Positions 6,250-13,048 of a stretch of DNA of 24,456 bases are shown here, one piece after another; within the stretch, counting starts at the first letter, position 1, and every line of letters begins with the position of its first letter. The DNA is from Frankiaceae bacterium (GTDB lineage: Bacteria > Actinomycetota > Actinomycetes > JAFAQI01): the NCBI GenBank assembly GCA_030840615.1, contig JAVEEE010000136.1, positions 1 to 24,456 of the forward strand, in the 5' to 3' direction. A model generated the notes under the pieces. That model was not told the DNA's origin, made no database searches, and saw only the letters and a program-made list of their open reading frames with translations. A program made the position numbers and the translations under genes.

Positions 6250-8223
6250 ATGCCGTCCGACCCTCTCACCGACCTCGACCCGGAGCAGCGGCAGGCGGCT
6301 GAAGCGTTGCGCGGACCGGTCTGCATCCTCGCCGGCGCGGGCACCGGCAAGACCCGCGCCATCACACACCGGACCGCGCACTTGGTGCACACCGGCACGG
6401 CGGACCCCGACCAGGTGCTCGCCGTGACGTTCACCACCCGAGCGGCCGGGGAGATGCGGTCGCGGTTGCGAGCTCTCGGCGTCGGCGGCGTACAGGCGCG
6501 CACGTTTCACTCCGCTGCGCTGCGCCAGCTGCAGTACTTCTGGCCACGCATCGCCGGCGGCGGCCGGCCGTCGATCATCGAGAGCAAGCTGCCGTCGATC
6601 CGTGCAGCGGCGACCCGGGTGCGACTGGGGCTCGACCCGGCCGGCCAGCGTGACGTCGCCGCAGAGATCGAGTGGGCGAAGGCCGCGCTCGTCACACCGG
6701 ATGCTTACGTCGCTGCTGCGGCATCAGCGGGCCGTCAGCCGCCGTACGACTTCACCTCCGTGCAGAAGCTGTTCGCAGGATACGAGGAAGTCAACAGCGA
6801 GCGAGGGCAGCTCGACTTCGAAGACCTGCTGCTGCTGACTGCGGCAGCTATCGAGGAACACGCCGACATCGCCAGGGAGGTGCGCGACCGCTACCGGCAC
6901 TTCGTCGTCGACGAGTACCAGGACGTCAACCCGTTGCAGCAGCGGCTGCTCGAGGCGTGGCTCGGCGACCGCGACGACGTGTGTGTCGTCGGGGACCCCA
7001 ACCAGACCATCTACTCCTTCACCGGTGCGTCGCCGTCGTACCTGCTCGACTTCGCGAAGCGATTTCCCGGCACGACGGTCGTCCGGCTGGTGCGCGACTA
7101 TCGCTCCACCAACCAGATCGTCGCGCTCGCCAACCAGCTGTTGCGGGACTCGCGGCTGCGGGCCCAGGCCGGCGACGGACCGGATGTCGTCTTCGCGGGC
7201 TACGACGACGAGCCGGCCGAAGCAGCGGGCGTGATCACGCGAGTGAAGGCTCTCGTCGCCCAAGGGGTCCCGCTGCGCGAGATGGCTGTGCTGTTCCGGG
7301 TCAACGCGCAGTCAGCGGTCTATGAGGCGGCACTCGCGGACGCCGCGCTGCCCTACGTCGTTCGCGGCGGCGCGCGATTCTTCGACCGTCCCGAGGTGCG
7401 GCAAGCCATGACGGTGCTTCGAGTGTCGGCCCAGGCCGAGGCCGAGTCTTTCGCCGGAGTTGCGCTGCCCGCGGCCGTGGAGAAGATCCTGGAGGCGGTG
7501 GGCCTGACGGCGGCGCCGCCGTCCGGCCGCGGTGCTGCCCGGGAGAAGTGGGACGCGTTGCGGGCGATCGTCGGGCTGGCGGAGGAGGTTGCCGCTGCTG
7601 GACCGTCGGCCGACCTCGAGATGTTCGTGGCCGAGCTGGCCAGTCGCGCGGAGGCGCAGCACGCGCCGGTCGTCGAGGGCGTGACGCTCGCGTCGCTGCA
7701 TGCCGCCAAAGGCCTCGAGTGGGATGCGGTGTTCCTTGTCGGTCTCGTGGACGGGACGGTGCCGATCACCCACGCGACGACGCCGGCCCAGGTGGAGGAG
7801 GAGCGTCGGCTGCTCTACGTGGGCATCACCAGGGCTCGCCGCCATCTGTCCCTGACCTGGTCCGCCGCGCGTGCTGCCGGCGGGCGACGCAGTCGCAAGC
7901 CCAGCCGGTTTCTCGACGGGGTCCGTCCGCCGGATGCTCGAGGCGCTGCCACGTCCGGCTCCAAGCGCGAAGCGGTCGCCGTTTCGGCGGAGGATGCCGC
8001 GCTGTTCGAGGGGTTGCGCGAATGGCGTCGCGGCGTCGCCGCGGCGACGGCGATGCCGCCCTACATCGTGTTCAGTGACCGCACGCTGGCGGCGATCGCC
8101 ACCGCCCGGCCCCGCACGCGTGCCGAGCTTGCGGCCATCTCCGGCGTCGGTCCCAAGAAGCTCGATGACTACGCCGAGGACGTGCTGGGAGTCGTTCGCT
8201 CCGAGGACGTCGCGAGCAGCTAG
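6250..8223 (+). CDS. uvrD2: ATP-dependent DNA helicase UvrD2 with C-terminal HRDC domain
   Basis: A 657-residue SF1A helicase. The Walker A motif is AGAGTGKTR (residues 28-36); motif II is DEYQD (221-225), followed by GDPNQTIYSFTGA (motif III), LVRDYRST (motif IV), SLHAAKGLEWDAVFLVGL (motif V) and EERRLLYVGITRAR (motif VI). Residues ~575-655 form an HRDC domain (SDRTLAAIATARPRTRAELAAISGVGPKKLDDYAEDVL). HRDC plus linkage to mycoredoxin and whiB7 identifies UvrD2 rather than UvrD1/PcrA. Mycobacterial UvrD2 has a tetracysteine module between motor and HRDC; here the linker (~545-575) has no cysteine at all. The stop codon overlaps the convergent protease stop within CTAG. Confidence 0.93.
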   Translation: MPSDPLTDLDPEQRQAAEALRGPVCILAGAGTGKTRAITHRTAHLVHTGTADPDQVLAVTFTTRAAGEMRSRLRALGVGGVQARTFHSAALRQLQYFWPRIAGGGRPSIIESKLPSIRAAATRVRLGLDPAGQRDVAAEIEWAKAALVTPDAYVAAAASAGRQPPYDFTSVQKLFAGYEEVNSERGQLDFEDLLLLTAAAIEEHADIAREVRDRYRHFVVDEYQDVNPLQQRLLEAWLGDRDDVCVVGDPNQTIYSFTGASPSYLLDFAKRFPGTTVVRLVRDYRSTNQIVALANQLLRDSRLRAQAGDGPDVVFAGYDDEPAEAAGVITRVKALVAQGVPLREMAVLFRVNAQSAVYEAALADAALPYVVRGGARFFDRPEVRQAMTVLRVSAQAEAESFAGVALPAAVEKILEAVGLTAAPPSGRGAAREKWDALRAIVGLAEEVAAAGPSADLEMFVAELASRAEAQHAPVVEGVTLASLHAAKGLEWDAVFLVGLVDGTVPITHATTPAQVEEERRLLYVGITRARRHLSLTWSAARAAGGRRSRKPSRFLDGVRPPDARGAATSGSKREAVAVSAEDAALFEGLREWRRGVAAATAMPPYIVFSDRTLAAIATARPRTRAELAAISGVGPKKLDDYAEDVLGVVRSEDVASS

Positions 8224-9080
8224 CCGCGGGCCGCCGAGAATGTGTCGCAGTCGTCGGGGTTGCCGGCGGCTGCGCCCCTGCGGAACCACGACATGCGCTC
8301 GGCTGAGCTTCCGTGCGTCCACGTCTCGGGGTTGACCCGCTGCCCTGCCTGCCGTTGCAACCGGTCATCGCCCACTGCCTTCGCTGCGTCGAGCGCTTCG
8401 TTGAAGTCGCTCGCGTCGAGCTGCGCCGACGTCTCGTGCGCCCACACGCCGGCAAAGCAGTCGGCCTGCAGCTCCAGAGACCGGGACAGGGTGTTGGCCT
8501 GGCCCGGACGGCGTTGCGCGTCCCGTGAGACACGGTCGGAGGTGCCGAGCAGGTCCTGCACGTGGTGGCCGAACTCGTGCGCCACCACGTATGCCTGGGC
8601 GAAGTCGCCCGGAGCACCGAAGCGGCTCCTCAGCTCCTGGAAGAAGCCCAGGTCCAGGTAGACCTTGCCGTCCGCTGGACAGTAGAACGGGCCGGTCGCC
8701 ACCGACGCCTCACCACACCCGCTCGACGTCGAGTCGGTGAACAGGACGAGCTTCGTCGTCCGGTATTGCTGGTTCCCGTCCGCGAAGATGGTCGCCCACG
8801 TCTCCTGCACGTCGTTGACGACGGCAGCCACGAAGCAGGCGTTGTTCGTGTCCGCCTCCTTCGGGCAGCTGAGCGGTTGCGCGTCCTGCGTCGCACTCGA
8901 GGGGGCCTGCAGCTGCCGCAGGGCGTCAGCCGCGCCACTGCCGCCACCGCCCGCCAGGGCGTAGATGACGACGATGACCAGCCCGACGATGCCGACCCCG
9001 CCACCACCGACGGCCACGCCCCGGCGGGACCCCCTCCGGTCTTCGACCTGTGCTGTGTTCACCCGTCCGCGCAACCGCAT
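8220..9080 (-). CDS. YpfJ-family neutral zinc metallopeptidase, membrane-anchored
   Basis: A 286-residue protein with a basic, glycine-rich N-terminus and one membrane segment (GIVGLVIVVIYALAGG, ~residues 29-44), so the catalytic domain is probably outside the cytoplasmic membrane. The zinc motif HEFGHH is at 168-173 (His168, Glu169, His172). The downstream LELQADCFAGVWAH carries the usual third-ligand region of this family. Paired cysteines (SCPKEADTNNAC, SGCGEA) suggest disulfides, consistent with export. The fold is YpfJ/KPN_02809-like; substrates are unknown. It converges on uvrD2 with overlapping stop codons. A TAGAGC hexamer 6 nt upstream of the ATG may be its -10. Confidence 0.88.
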   Translation of the reverse strand: MRLRGRVNTAQVEDRRGSRRGVAVGGGGVGIVGLVIVVIYALAGGGGSGAADALRQLQAPSSATQDAQPLSCPKEADTNNACFVAAVVNDVQETWATIFADGNQQYRTTKLVLFTDSTSSGCGEASVATGPFYCPADGKVYLDLGFFQELRSRFGAPGDFAQAYVVAHEFGHHVQDLLGTSDRVSRDAQRRPGQANTLSRSLELQADCFAGVWAHETSAQLDASDFNEALDAAKAVGDDRLQRQAGQRVNPETWTHGSSAERMSWFRRGAAAGNPDDCDTFSAARG

Positions 9081-9126
9081 GGACCGGCTCTACCCGAAGA
9101 CTTTGATGCAACCTGACGACGCGCCG

Positions 9127-9167
9127 AAAATAAATACGTTGCCCGCACGGAGAGGCCGCGCTATCGT
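9127..9167 (+). promoter_or_regulatory. whiB7 promoter with AT-rich WhiB7-responsive element
   Basis: An AT-only run (aaaataaata, 9127-9136) stands out in GC-rich surroundings. Three bases on is TTGCCC (-35, 9139-9144), a 17-nt spacer, then TATCGT (-10, 9162-9167). In mycobacteria WhiB7 autoactivates from promoters with an AT-rich patch just upstream of the -35, bound through its AT-hook, and this layout matches. The predicted start of transcription is near 9174, about 30 nt before the leader ORF. Confidence 0.75.
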
Positions 9168-9204
9168 CGCCGGGAACGTTGTCCAGCGTGTGAGGAGGTG
9201 CCCG

Positions 9205-9384
9205 GTGCTTAACAACACTGAGGCCGTCACGCGCTTTCGCATGCCCGCGTTCGACGCCACGCGCACGCCCGCCGTCGGGTCTCTCCTGATGGCGCACATG
9301 GCTGCTGTGTCGGCGTACACGCCGTCCATCGACGCGCGCAATGACGCCCAGGGTGGCGCTGATGCCTGGAGACCACCGGTCTGA
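9205..9384 (+). CDS. whiB7 leader peptide (upstream ORF, 59 codons)
   Basis: A GTG at 9205 is preceded by a near-ideal AGGAGG (9193-9198) with 6-nt spacing, giving a 59-residue peptide ending at the TGA in 9382-9384. The peptide has no signal sequence or recognisable domain (it begins VLNNTEAVTRFRM). The stop codon lies 21 nt before the 5' arm of the attenuator hairpin. In other actinobacteria whiB7 is controlled by a leader ORF whose translation senses ribosome-targeting antibiotics or amino-acid limitation. The position, strong ribosome site and hairpin support the same role here, most likely as a cis-acting translated sensor. The same frame is open upstream, but only this start has a ribosome site and lies downstream of the promoter. 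Confidence 0.75.
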   Translation: MLNNTEAVTRFRMPAFDATRTPAVGSLLMAHMAAVSAYTPSIDARNDAQGGADAWRPPV

Positions 9385-9405
9385 CACGACGACCGGCGAA
9401 CTCCA

Positions 9406-9443
9406 GGCCGCGGCACCCGAAAGGGTCCGCGGCCTTTCTGTTT
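9406..9443 (+). terminator. Intrinsic attenuator in the whiB7 leader
   Basis: Arms 9406-9413 and 9427-9434 (GGCCGCGG / CCGCGGCC) pair perfectly. Inside, ACCC and GGGT close on a GAAA tetraloop with a single bulged C at 9414. The stem is followed by TTTCTGTTT. It lies between the leader ORF stop and whiB7, so it should stop readthrough unless disrupted. A weaker hairpin (CCGGT 9376-9380 with ACCGG 9392-9396) overlaps the end of the leader ORF and may take part in the switch. Confidence 0.85.
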
Positions 9444-9508
9444 CCCGGAAACCGACAACCCGACTCCGGTCCGCCGGAGGAGGCGAGCCCCACAAGGAGG
9501 TGGAGCCG

Positions 9509-9781
9509 ATGTCCCTCACCGCCGTGGTCGACGCAGTTCTGGAGCAGGCGCTGCCCTGCCACCTGGTCGACCCCGACCTGTTCTTCGCCGAGGCCCCGGC
9601 CGACGTCGAGCGCGCGAAGGCGCTTTGCGTCGACTGCCCGGTTCGCACCACCTGTCTCGCCGGCGCCCTTTCGCGTCGCGAGCCGTGGGGCGTCTGGGGT
9701 GGGCAGCTGGTGATGCAGGGCGTCGTCGTGCCGCGCAAGCGGCCCCGCGGCCGCCCGCGCAAGAACGAGGTCGCCGCATGA
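9509..9781 (+). CDS. whiB7: WhiB7 transcriptional activator
   Basis: A 90-residue WhiB-family protein. Four cysteines (C17, C40, C43, C49) bind a [4Fe-4S] cluster. The GVWGG turn is at residues 61-65, and an AT-hook RPRGRPRK (78-85) follows; this AT-hook is the hallmark separating WhiB7 from other WhiB paralogues. WhiB7 binds the primary sigma factor and activates intrinsic antibiotic-resistance and redox genes. An AAGGAGGTG ribosome site (9494-9502) precedes the ATG. Upstream lie its promoter, leader ORF and attenuator. The adjacent mycoredoxin and uvrD2 match the mycobacterial locus. Confidence 0.96.
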   Translation: MSLTAVVDAVLEQALPCHLVDPDLFFAEAPADVERAKALCVDCPVRTTCLAGALSRREPWGVWGGQLVMQGVVVPRKRPRGRPRKNEVAA

Positions 9782-9846
9782 TCGCGGCCCCTTTCACCGG
9801 GGTCGCACCTTCCACTGCCAACGATCGTCCGTCAGGAGAACTCGTC

Positions 9847-10026
9847 ATGTATCTGCTCAACGAAACGCTCGCACTCGAGCGAATGACCGACCGGCGCCAG
9901 CGCGCCGTCGCCGAGGAGAGGCTGCGGCAAGTGACCGACGCGCGGCGGCTCGCAACCGCTCGCCGGCTCCAACGCCGGGCCAACTCGGCATCCCGCCGGG
10001 CTCGCGCTCTGATCCTGAGCGTGTGA
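9847..10026 (+). CDS. Small basic helical protein downstream of whiB7
   Basis: A 59-residue ORF (MYLLNETLALERM...) with an AGGAG ribosome site about 8 nt before its ATG, 65 nt after whiB7 and just before a strong terminator. The whole protein is predicted as one long helix rich in Arg, Ala, Leu and Glu, strongly basic, with no cysteine or membrane segment. The frame is open further upstream through whiB7, but the ribosome site decides this start. I do not recognise a family. Location suggests cotranscription with whiB7 and so induction by the same stresses; a nucleic-acid- or ribosome-associated role would fit the composition but is only inference. Confidence 0.65.
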   Translation: MYLLNETLALERMTDRRQRAVAEERLRQVTDARRLATARRLQRRANSASRRARALILSV

Positions 10027-10032
10027 CCGGCA

Positions 10033-10074
10033 CGAAAGGCCCCGCGGAGACAACCTGCTCCGCGGGGCCTTTCG
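10033..10074 (+). terminator. Strong terminator closing the whiB7 transcription unit
   Basis: A perfect 17-bp inverted repeat (arms 10033-10049 and 10058-10074) with an 8-nt loop. It is GC-rich at the centre, with AAA/TTT at the base of the stem. It begins 6 nt after the stop of the small basic ORF and ends 45 nt before the phosphatase start. Its symmetry would let it work on both strands. Confidence 0.9.
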
Positions 10075-10106
10075 CTGTGCGGGCTAGTGGGAGGGAGATC
10101 GCTCGT

Positions 10107-10112
10107 TAGTGT
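10107..10112 (+). promoter_or_regulatory. Putative -10 element of the phosphatase gene (leaderless)
   Basis: TAGTGT lies 6 nt before the ATG at 10119, after the whiB7 terminator, so this gene needs its own promoter. There is no Shine-Dalgarno sequence between hexamer and start. Confidence 0.45.
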
Positions 10113-10118
10113 TCGGTC

Positions 10119-11561
10119 ATGACGACCGTGTCGCCGGTGGAGCTCCGCTCGCGCGCGGTCGACGTGCTGTGCGACCCCGCACTTGCCGAGGTAGTCGACC
10201 TCGTCGCGTGGCAAGAAGGCGACGCAGTGCTCGTCGCCAACGCCGACGGTTCCGCCCGGCTGACCGCTGCCGGGACCGAGGTGCTGGCCGGGCGCGACCC
10301 GGTCGCGGACCAAGATCCATTGGCGTTCTCGTCGTTGGCGGAAGAGCTGGCCGACCGCTCGCCGCCGAACGCCCGCAACTCCTATCCCGATGCTCATGCG
10401 CGGCTGGCTTCGCTGTTCGCCGCGGATGCCGCCCCCGACCTGGCCGTCGTGCACACCGGCCGGCATTACTGGCCCGACCAGGGCGGCCACGACGGCGAGC
10501 ACGGGTCGTTGTCGGTCGTGCAGTCGCGCGCCCCGCTGCTGCTCTCCGGTGCCGGCGTCACGGAGCGCGGCGTCCTCCAGGCATCGGCACGGGTCGTCGA
10601 CATCGGCCCGACGCTCGCCTGGCTGGCAGGAGTGCCGCTGTCCGCGCTCGGCGGGCTCGACGGGCGGGTTCTCGTCGATGTCCTCGTGCCGGACAGCCGG
10701 CACGTCGTCGGGCTGTTGTGGGACGGCTGCAACTCCAACTCGCTCTACGCCTTGGCCCGGGCCGGCGAGCTGCCCAACGTGGCGCGGCTGCTGGCGCGGG
10801 GATGTGCGTTCAGCGGCGGCGCGATCGCGGAGTTCCCCAGCGTCACACTCGTCAACCACACGTCGGCGCTGACCGGGGTAGGGCCTGGCCGGCACGGCAT
10901 CGTCAACAACGCCTACTTCGACCGTGGTGCCGCCGCCCAGCGGTTGACCAACGACGCGCGGACCTGGCACCGGTGGGCCGAGTGGCTCGCGCCCGGCGTA
11001 CAGACTGTGTTCGAACGTGTCGACGCACCGACCGCATGTGTGAACGAGCCGGCGGACAGCGGTGCGGACTACTCGACGTTCGACCTCGTGCGCGGCGGCG
11101 GGTCGAGAGACGGTGCCGCGTCGATGGACGACATGCTGCCCGACCCGCGGAAGGACCCGCACGCGACACGGGACTACGTCGAAGCGCGCAAGGACTACGC
11201 GTGGTCGTCGTCGGTCGACGCGATCGGGCTCGAGCAGATGCTCTCGCTGTGGCCGTCGGCCCGCGAGGCGCCGCGGCTGACGTGGTGGAACACGCTGCTC
11301 ACCGACACCGGTCATCACGCCGGCGGGCCGCACTCGGCGATCGCGCACGCCGCTATGCGGGATGCCGACAACCGGTTGGGCGTGTTCCTTGATCACGCCG
11401 AGCGCATCGGTGCGCTCGACGAGATGACGATCGTGTTGACGAGTGATCATGGGTCAGAAGGCGCGGACCCGACCTGCGTCGGCGACTGGGACGAGCCGCT
11501 GCGTGACGCAGGCATCACGTTCCGCGACGAGGCCTACGGCTTCCTCTACCTGAACTGTTGA
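10119..11561 (+). CDS. Alkaline-phosphatase-superfamily phosphodiesterase with permuted motif order
   Basis: A 480-residue enzyme of the type I phosphodiesterase / nucleotide pyrophosphatase group. The core starts around residue 195: GLLWDGCN (D202, metal ligand), then FPSVTLVNHTSALTG (likely nucleophile T243, with N246), VGPGRHGI, DTGHHAGGPHS, and SDHGSEG (D443/H444) close to the C-terminus. Segments that normally follow the DHG motif instead sit at the N-terminus: GGHDGEHGS (H128), RAPLLLSGAGV, and DIGPTLAWLAG (from D161) with LDGRVL. All metal-site pieces are therefore present, but in circularly permuted order. No signal peptide is visible, so it is probably cytoplasmic. The substrate is unknown (phosphodiester or phosphonate esters are plausible). 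Confidence 0.8.
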   Translation: MTTVSPVELRSRAVDVLCDPALAEVVDLVAWQEGDAVLVANADGSARLTAAGTEVLAGRDPVADQDPLAFSSLAEELADRSPPNARNSYPDAHARLASLFAADAAPDLAVVHTGRHYWPDQGGHDGEHGSLSVVQSRAPLLLSGAGVTERGVLQASARVVDIGPTLAWLAGVPLSALGGLDGRVLVDVLVPDSRHVVGLLWDGCNSNSLYALARAGELPNVARLLARGCAFSGGAIAEFPSVTLVNHTSALTGVGPGRHGIVNNAYFDRGAAAQRLTNDARTWHRWAEWLAPGVQTVFERVDAPTACVNEPADSGADYSTFDLVRGGGSRDGAASMDDMLPDPRKDPHATRDYVEARKDYAWSSSVDAIGLEQMLSLWPSAREAPRLTWWNTLLTDTGHHAGGPHSAIAHAAMRDADNRLGVFLDHAERIGALDEMTIVLTSDHGSEGADPTCVGDWDEPLRDAGITFRDEAYGFLYLNC

Positions 11562-11646
11562 GTGCGGGGCCCCCACGACCCGGTTGAACTCGATGGGTTG
11601 AGGAACCTTCCTTGCGCCCGAGGGCGCGGGTCGGCAGGTTTGCCGC

Positions 11647-12471
11647 ATGCGCTCCCAGCAGCTGGTCATCCGGCTTCAGGCTGTCGTCACGGCTGCGGTG
11701 CTCTGCGCCGGCGTCGTCGCCACCGTCACCCACGACAACAGCACCCGGGGCGTACCCGTCGCCGGCGGGCAGGTGCTGCGACTCGTCCAGCGGGCTCCGC
11801 TGCAGATCGACCAAGCCGCGTCGGTTCGGATGGACATGAGCCTGCACATCTCCGGCGACGGCGTTGACGGGAGCGTGCACGTCGAGGCCGAGTTCGACCC
11901 GCAGAGCAAGGTGGGCGAGGGCAGCGCAGATGCGGCCGGCCACACGCTTCGCTACATGCAGTCCGCAGACACGCTGTACGCGCCCATCGCCGAGGGCCAG
12001 ACGCTGATCTACTCGGGCAAGCACTACGTGGGTCTGACGATCAGCGGCGGCCAGTCCGACCAGCTCACCGGCTCGGACGGTCTGGGATATCTCCAGCTGC
12101 TCGCCGGCGCCGGCGGCCAAGTGCTCCGCTACGAGACGTCGACGATCGACGGCGTCCATGTGACGCGGTACCACGTGAACGTCGACGTGGCAGCGGCACT
12201 CGCGCGTACGCCGGAACAGCTGCGGAGCACGTATGCAGACCAGCTGTCCACGCTCGGCCTCACGACAATTCCCTTGGACGTCTGGCTTGATGACCAGGGC
12301 TCGCCGCGACAACTGAAGCTGAGTCTCACGGCGCAGGGGACGACGGCCGAGATCCTCATCCATCTGACCCCGTCCGACAAGCCGGTCCACGTCGAGCTGC
12401 CGTCCGCCGACGACGTCTACATGGCGAGCAGCGCCCAGGAGTTCGCCGCCATCGCCTACGGCGTCAACTAA
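11647..12471 (+). CDS. Secreted LppX/LprG-like (LolA-fold) protein
   Basis: A 274-residue exported protein. An N-terminal hydrophobic stretch (residues ~9-27, VVTAAVLCAGVVATV) acts as signal or anchor; its Cys has Ala-Val-Leu before it, which is a poor lipobox, so lipidation is doubtful. The rest is a run of beta strands: QAASVRMDMSLHISGDGVDGSVHVEAEF, then TLRYMQSADTLYAPIAEGQTLIYSG, and the late VWLDDQGSPRQLKLSLTAQGTTAEILIHL. This fits the half-barrel fold of LppX/LprG-type proteins, which bind or shuttle lipids outside the membrane. It is followed by 238 bp of non-coding DNA, so it need not belong to the encapsulin operon. Confidence 0.65.
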   Translation: MRSQQLVIRLQAVVTAAVLCAGVVATVTHDNSTRGVPVAGGQVLRLVQRAPLQIDQAASVRMDMSLHISGDGVDGSVHVEAEFDPQSKVGEGSADAAGHTLRYMQSADTLYAPIAEGQTLIYSGKHYVGLTISGGQSDQLTGSDGLGYLQLLAGAGGQVLRYETSTIDGVHVTRYHVNVDVAAALARTPEQLRSTYADQLSTLGLTTIPLDVWLDDQGSPRQLKLSLTAQGTTAEILIHLTPSDKPVHVELPSADDVYMASSAQEFAAIAYGVN

Positions 12472-12515
12472 ACCGCCTCAGCCGGCTTGGCGGCCCAACA
12501 CCCGCCGCTGACGTG

Positions 12516-12528
12516 GAACGCGGCGTTC
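12516..12528. repeat. Palindrome upstream of the encapsulin operon (1)
   Basis: GAACGC-G-GCGTTC, perfect 6-bp arms around one base, 181 nt before the first gene of the operon. A possible operator; no regulator family is assigned. The whole gap 12472-12709 otherwise shows no convincing promoter or gene. Confidence 0.3.
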
Positions 12529-12640
12529 AGCCGGACTTGTTCTGCTGTTCTTGATCGTCGCCGAGACTCGCCACATCCAATTCTGTCGAGCCGGTGCTTT
12601 CCTCCGCCACCTGTGCAAGGGTGAGGCCGCTGGCGTGCCG

Positions 12641-12650
12641 GGACCGGTCC
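12641..12650. repeat. Palindrome upstream of the encapsulin operon (2)
   Basis: GGACCGGTCC, a perfect 10-bp palindrome 59 nt before the first ATG of the operon, where a repressor or activator could act. Short GC palindromes also arise by chance. Confidence 0.3.
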
Positions 12651-12709
12651 GGACCTCGTGCTTACTTGGCCGCTGTCTTACGACCGAGCGCGAACGACGA
12701 CGAGGACGC

Positions 12710-13048
12710 ATGATTTTTCCACCCAATCCGCTCGACGGTTCTGCGACGTATCGCCGTCGCGCCCGACGCTTCGTCGCCTTCGCCTTCCTTGTCGCGGTTT
12801 GCTTCGCAGCGACGGGCGGCGTCGCCGCGCTGCCTGCCGCGCATGCAGCCCAGGCCCAGGTTCAGGACAAGTCCGGGGCGGGCGCTCCAGCCGGCGAAGA
12901 TCCGGCTGAACGCGACGCCGTCAACGGCAAGCTCGGCTATCACGAGAACCGCAACTATCCCTACGGCCTGATCGGCTTCCTGCTGGTGCTGACGCCCGTC
13001 GTTCTCATTGCTGCGCGGCGCTGGAAGTCTACGGAGGGAGACGCGTGA
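12710..13048 (+). CDS. Small exported/membrane protein, first gene of the encapsulin operon
   Basis: A 112-residue protein. A strongly basic start (YRRRARRF, 14-21) leads into a hydrophobic segment (22-41) ending in AHA-A, a plausible signal-peptidase site near residue 46. A polar, Gln/Gly/Ala/Pro-rich stretch follows (47-74), then GYHENRNYPYG and a second membrane segment (residues ~86-102) with a basic tail RRWK. The mature form would be a short extracytoplasmic domain anchored by its C-terminus. The basic pre-signal region has adjacent arginines, but is not a clean twin-arginine motif. I chose ATG 12710, with a weak GAGGA before it; the longer frame from 12551 lacks signal-peptide logic. 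No family is recognised. The next gene overlaps its stop (GTGA). Confidence 0.7.
   Translation: MIFPPNPLDGSATYRRRARRFVAFAFLVAVCFAATGGVAALPAAHAAQAQVQDKSGAGAPAGEDPAERDAVNGKLGYHENRNYPYGLIGFLLVLTPVVLIAARRWKSTEGDA

Noticed and set aside
7312..8322. Minus-strand open frame of 336 codons opposite uvrD2
   Set aside because: uvrD2 motifs continue through this region on the plus strand; the antisense product is low-complexity and unmotivated.
10033..10074. Long perfect inverted repeat as an insertion-sequence end
   Set aside because: It has terminator geometry directly after a gene, with no transposase and no second copy in the window.
9516..11450. Long minus-strand open frame of 644 codons opposite whiB7 and the phosphatase
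   Set aside because: It crosses the whiB7 terminator and two well-supported genes; its Arg/Gly/Val-rich translation has no domain and reflects GC-rich codon bias in the antisense frame.
11614..11627. GCGCCC-GA-GGGCGC as a terminator after the phosphatase
   Set aside because: The loop is only two bases and no T-run follows.
11602..11640. GGAAC...GTT as an ECF-sigma promoter before the LppX-like gene
   Set aside because: The spacing between the two boxes is about 30 nt, far from the 16-20 nt expected.
12551..12709. N-terminal extension of the first operon gene, or a cysteine-containing leader ORF
   Set aside because: The extra 53 residues carry four scattered cysteines but no Cys run as in known cysteine-responsive leaders, and adding them would bury the signal peptide.
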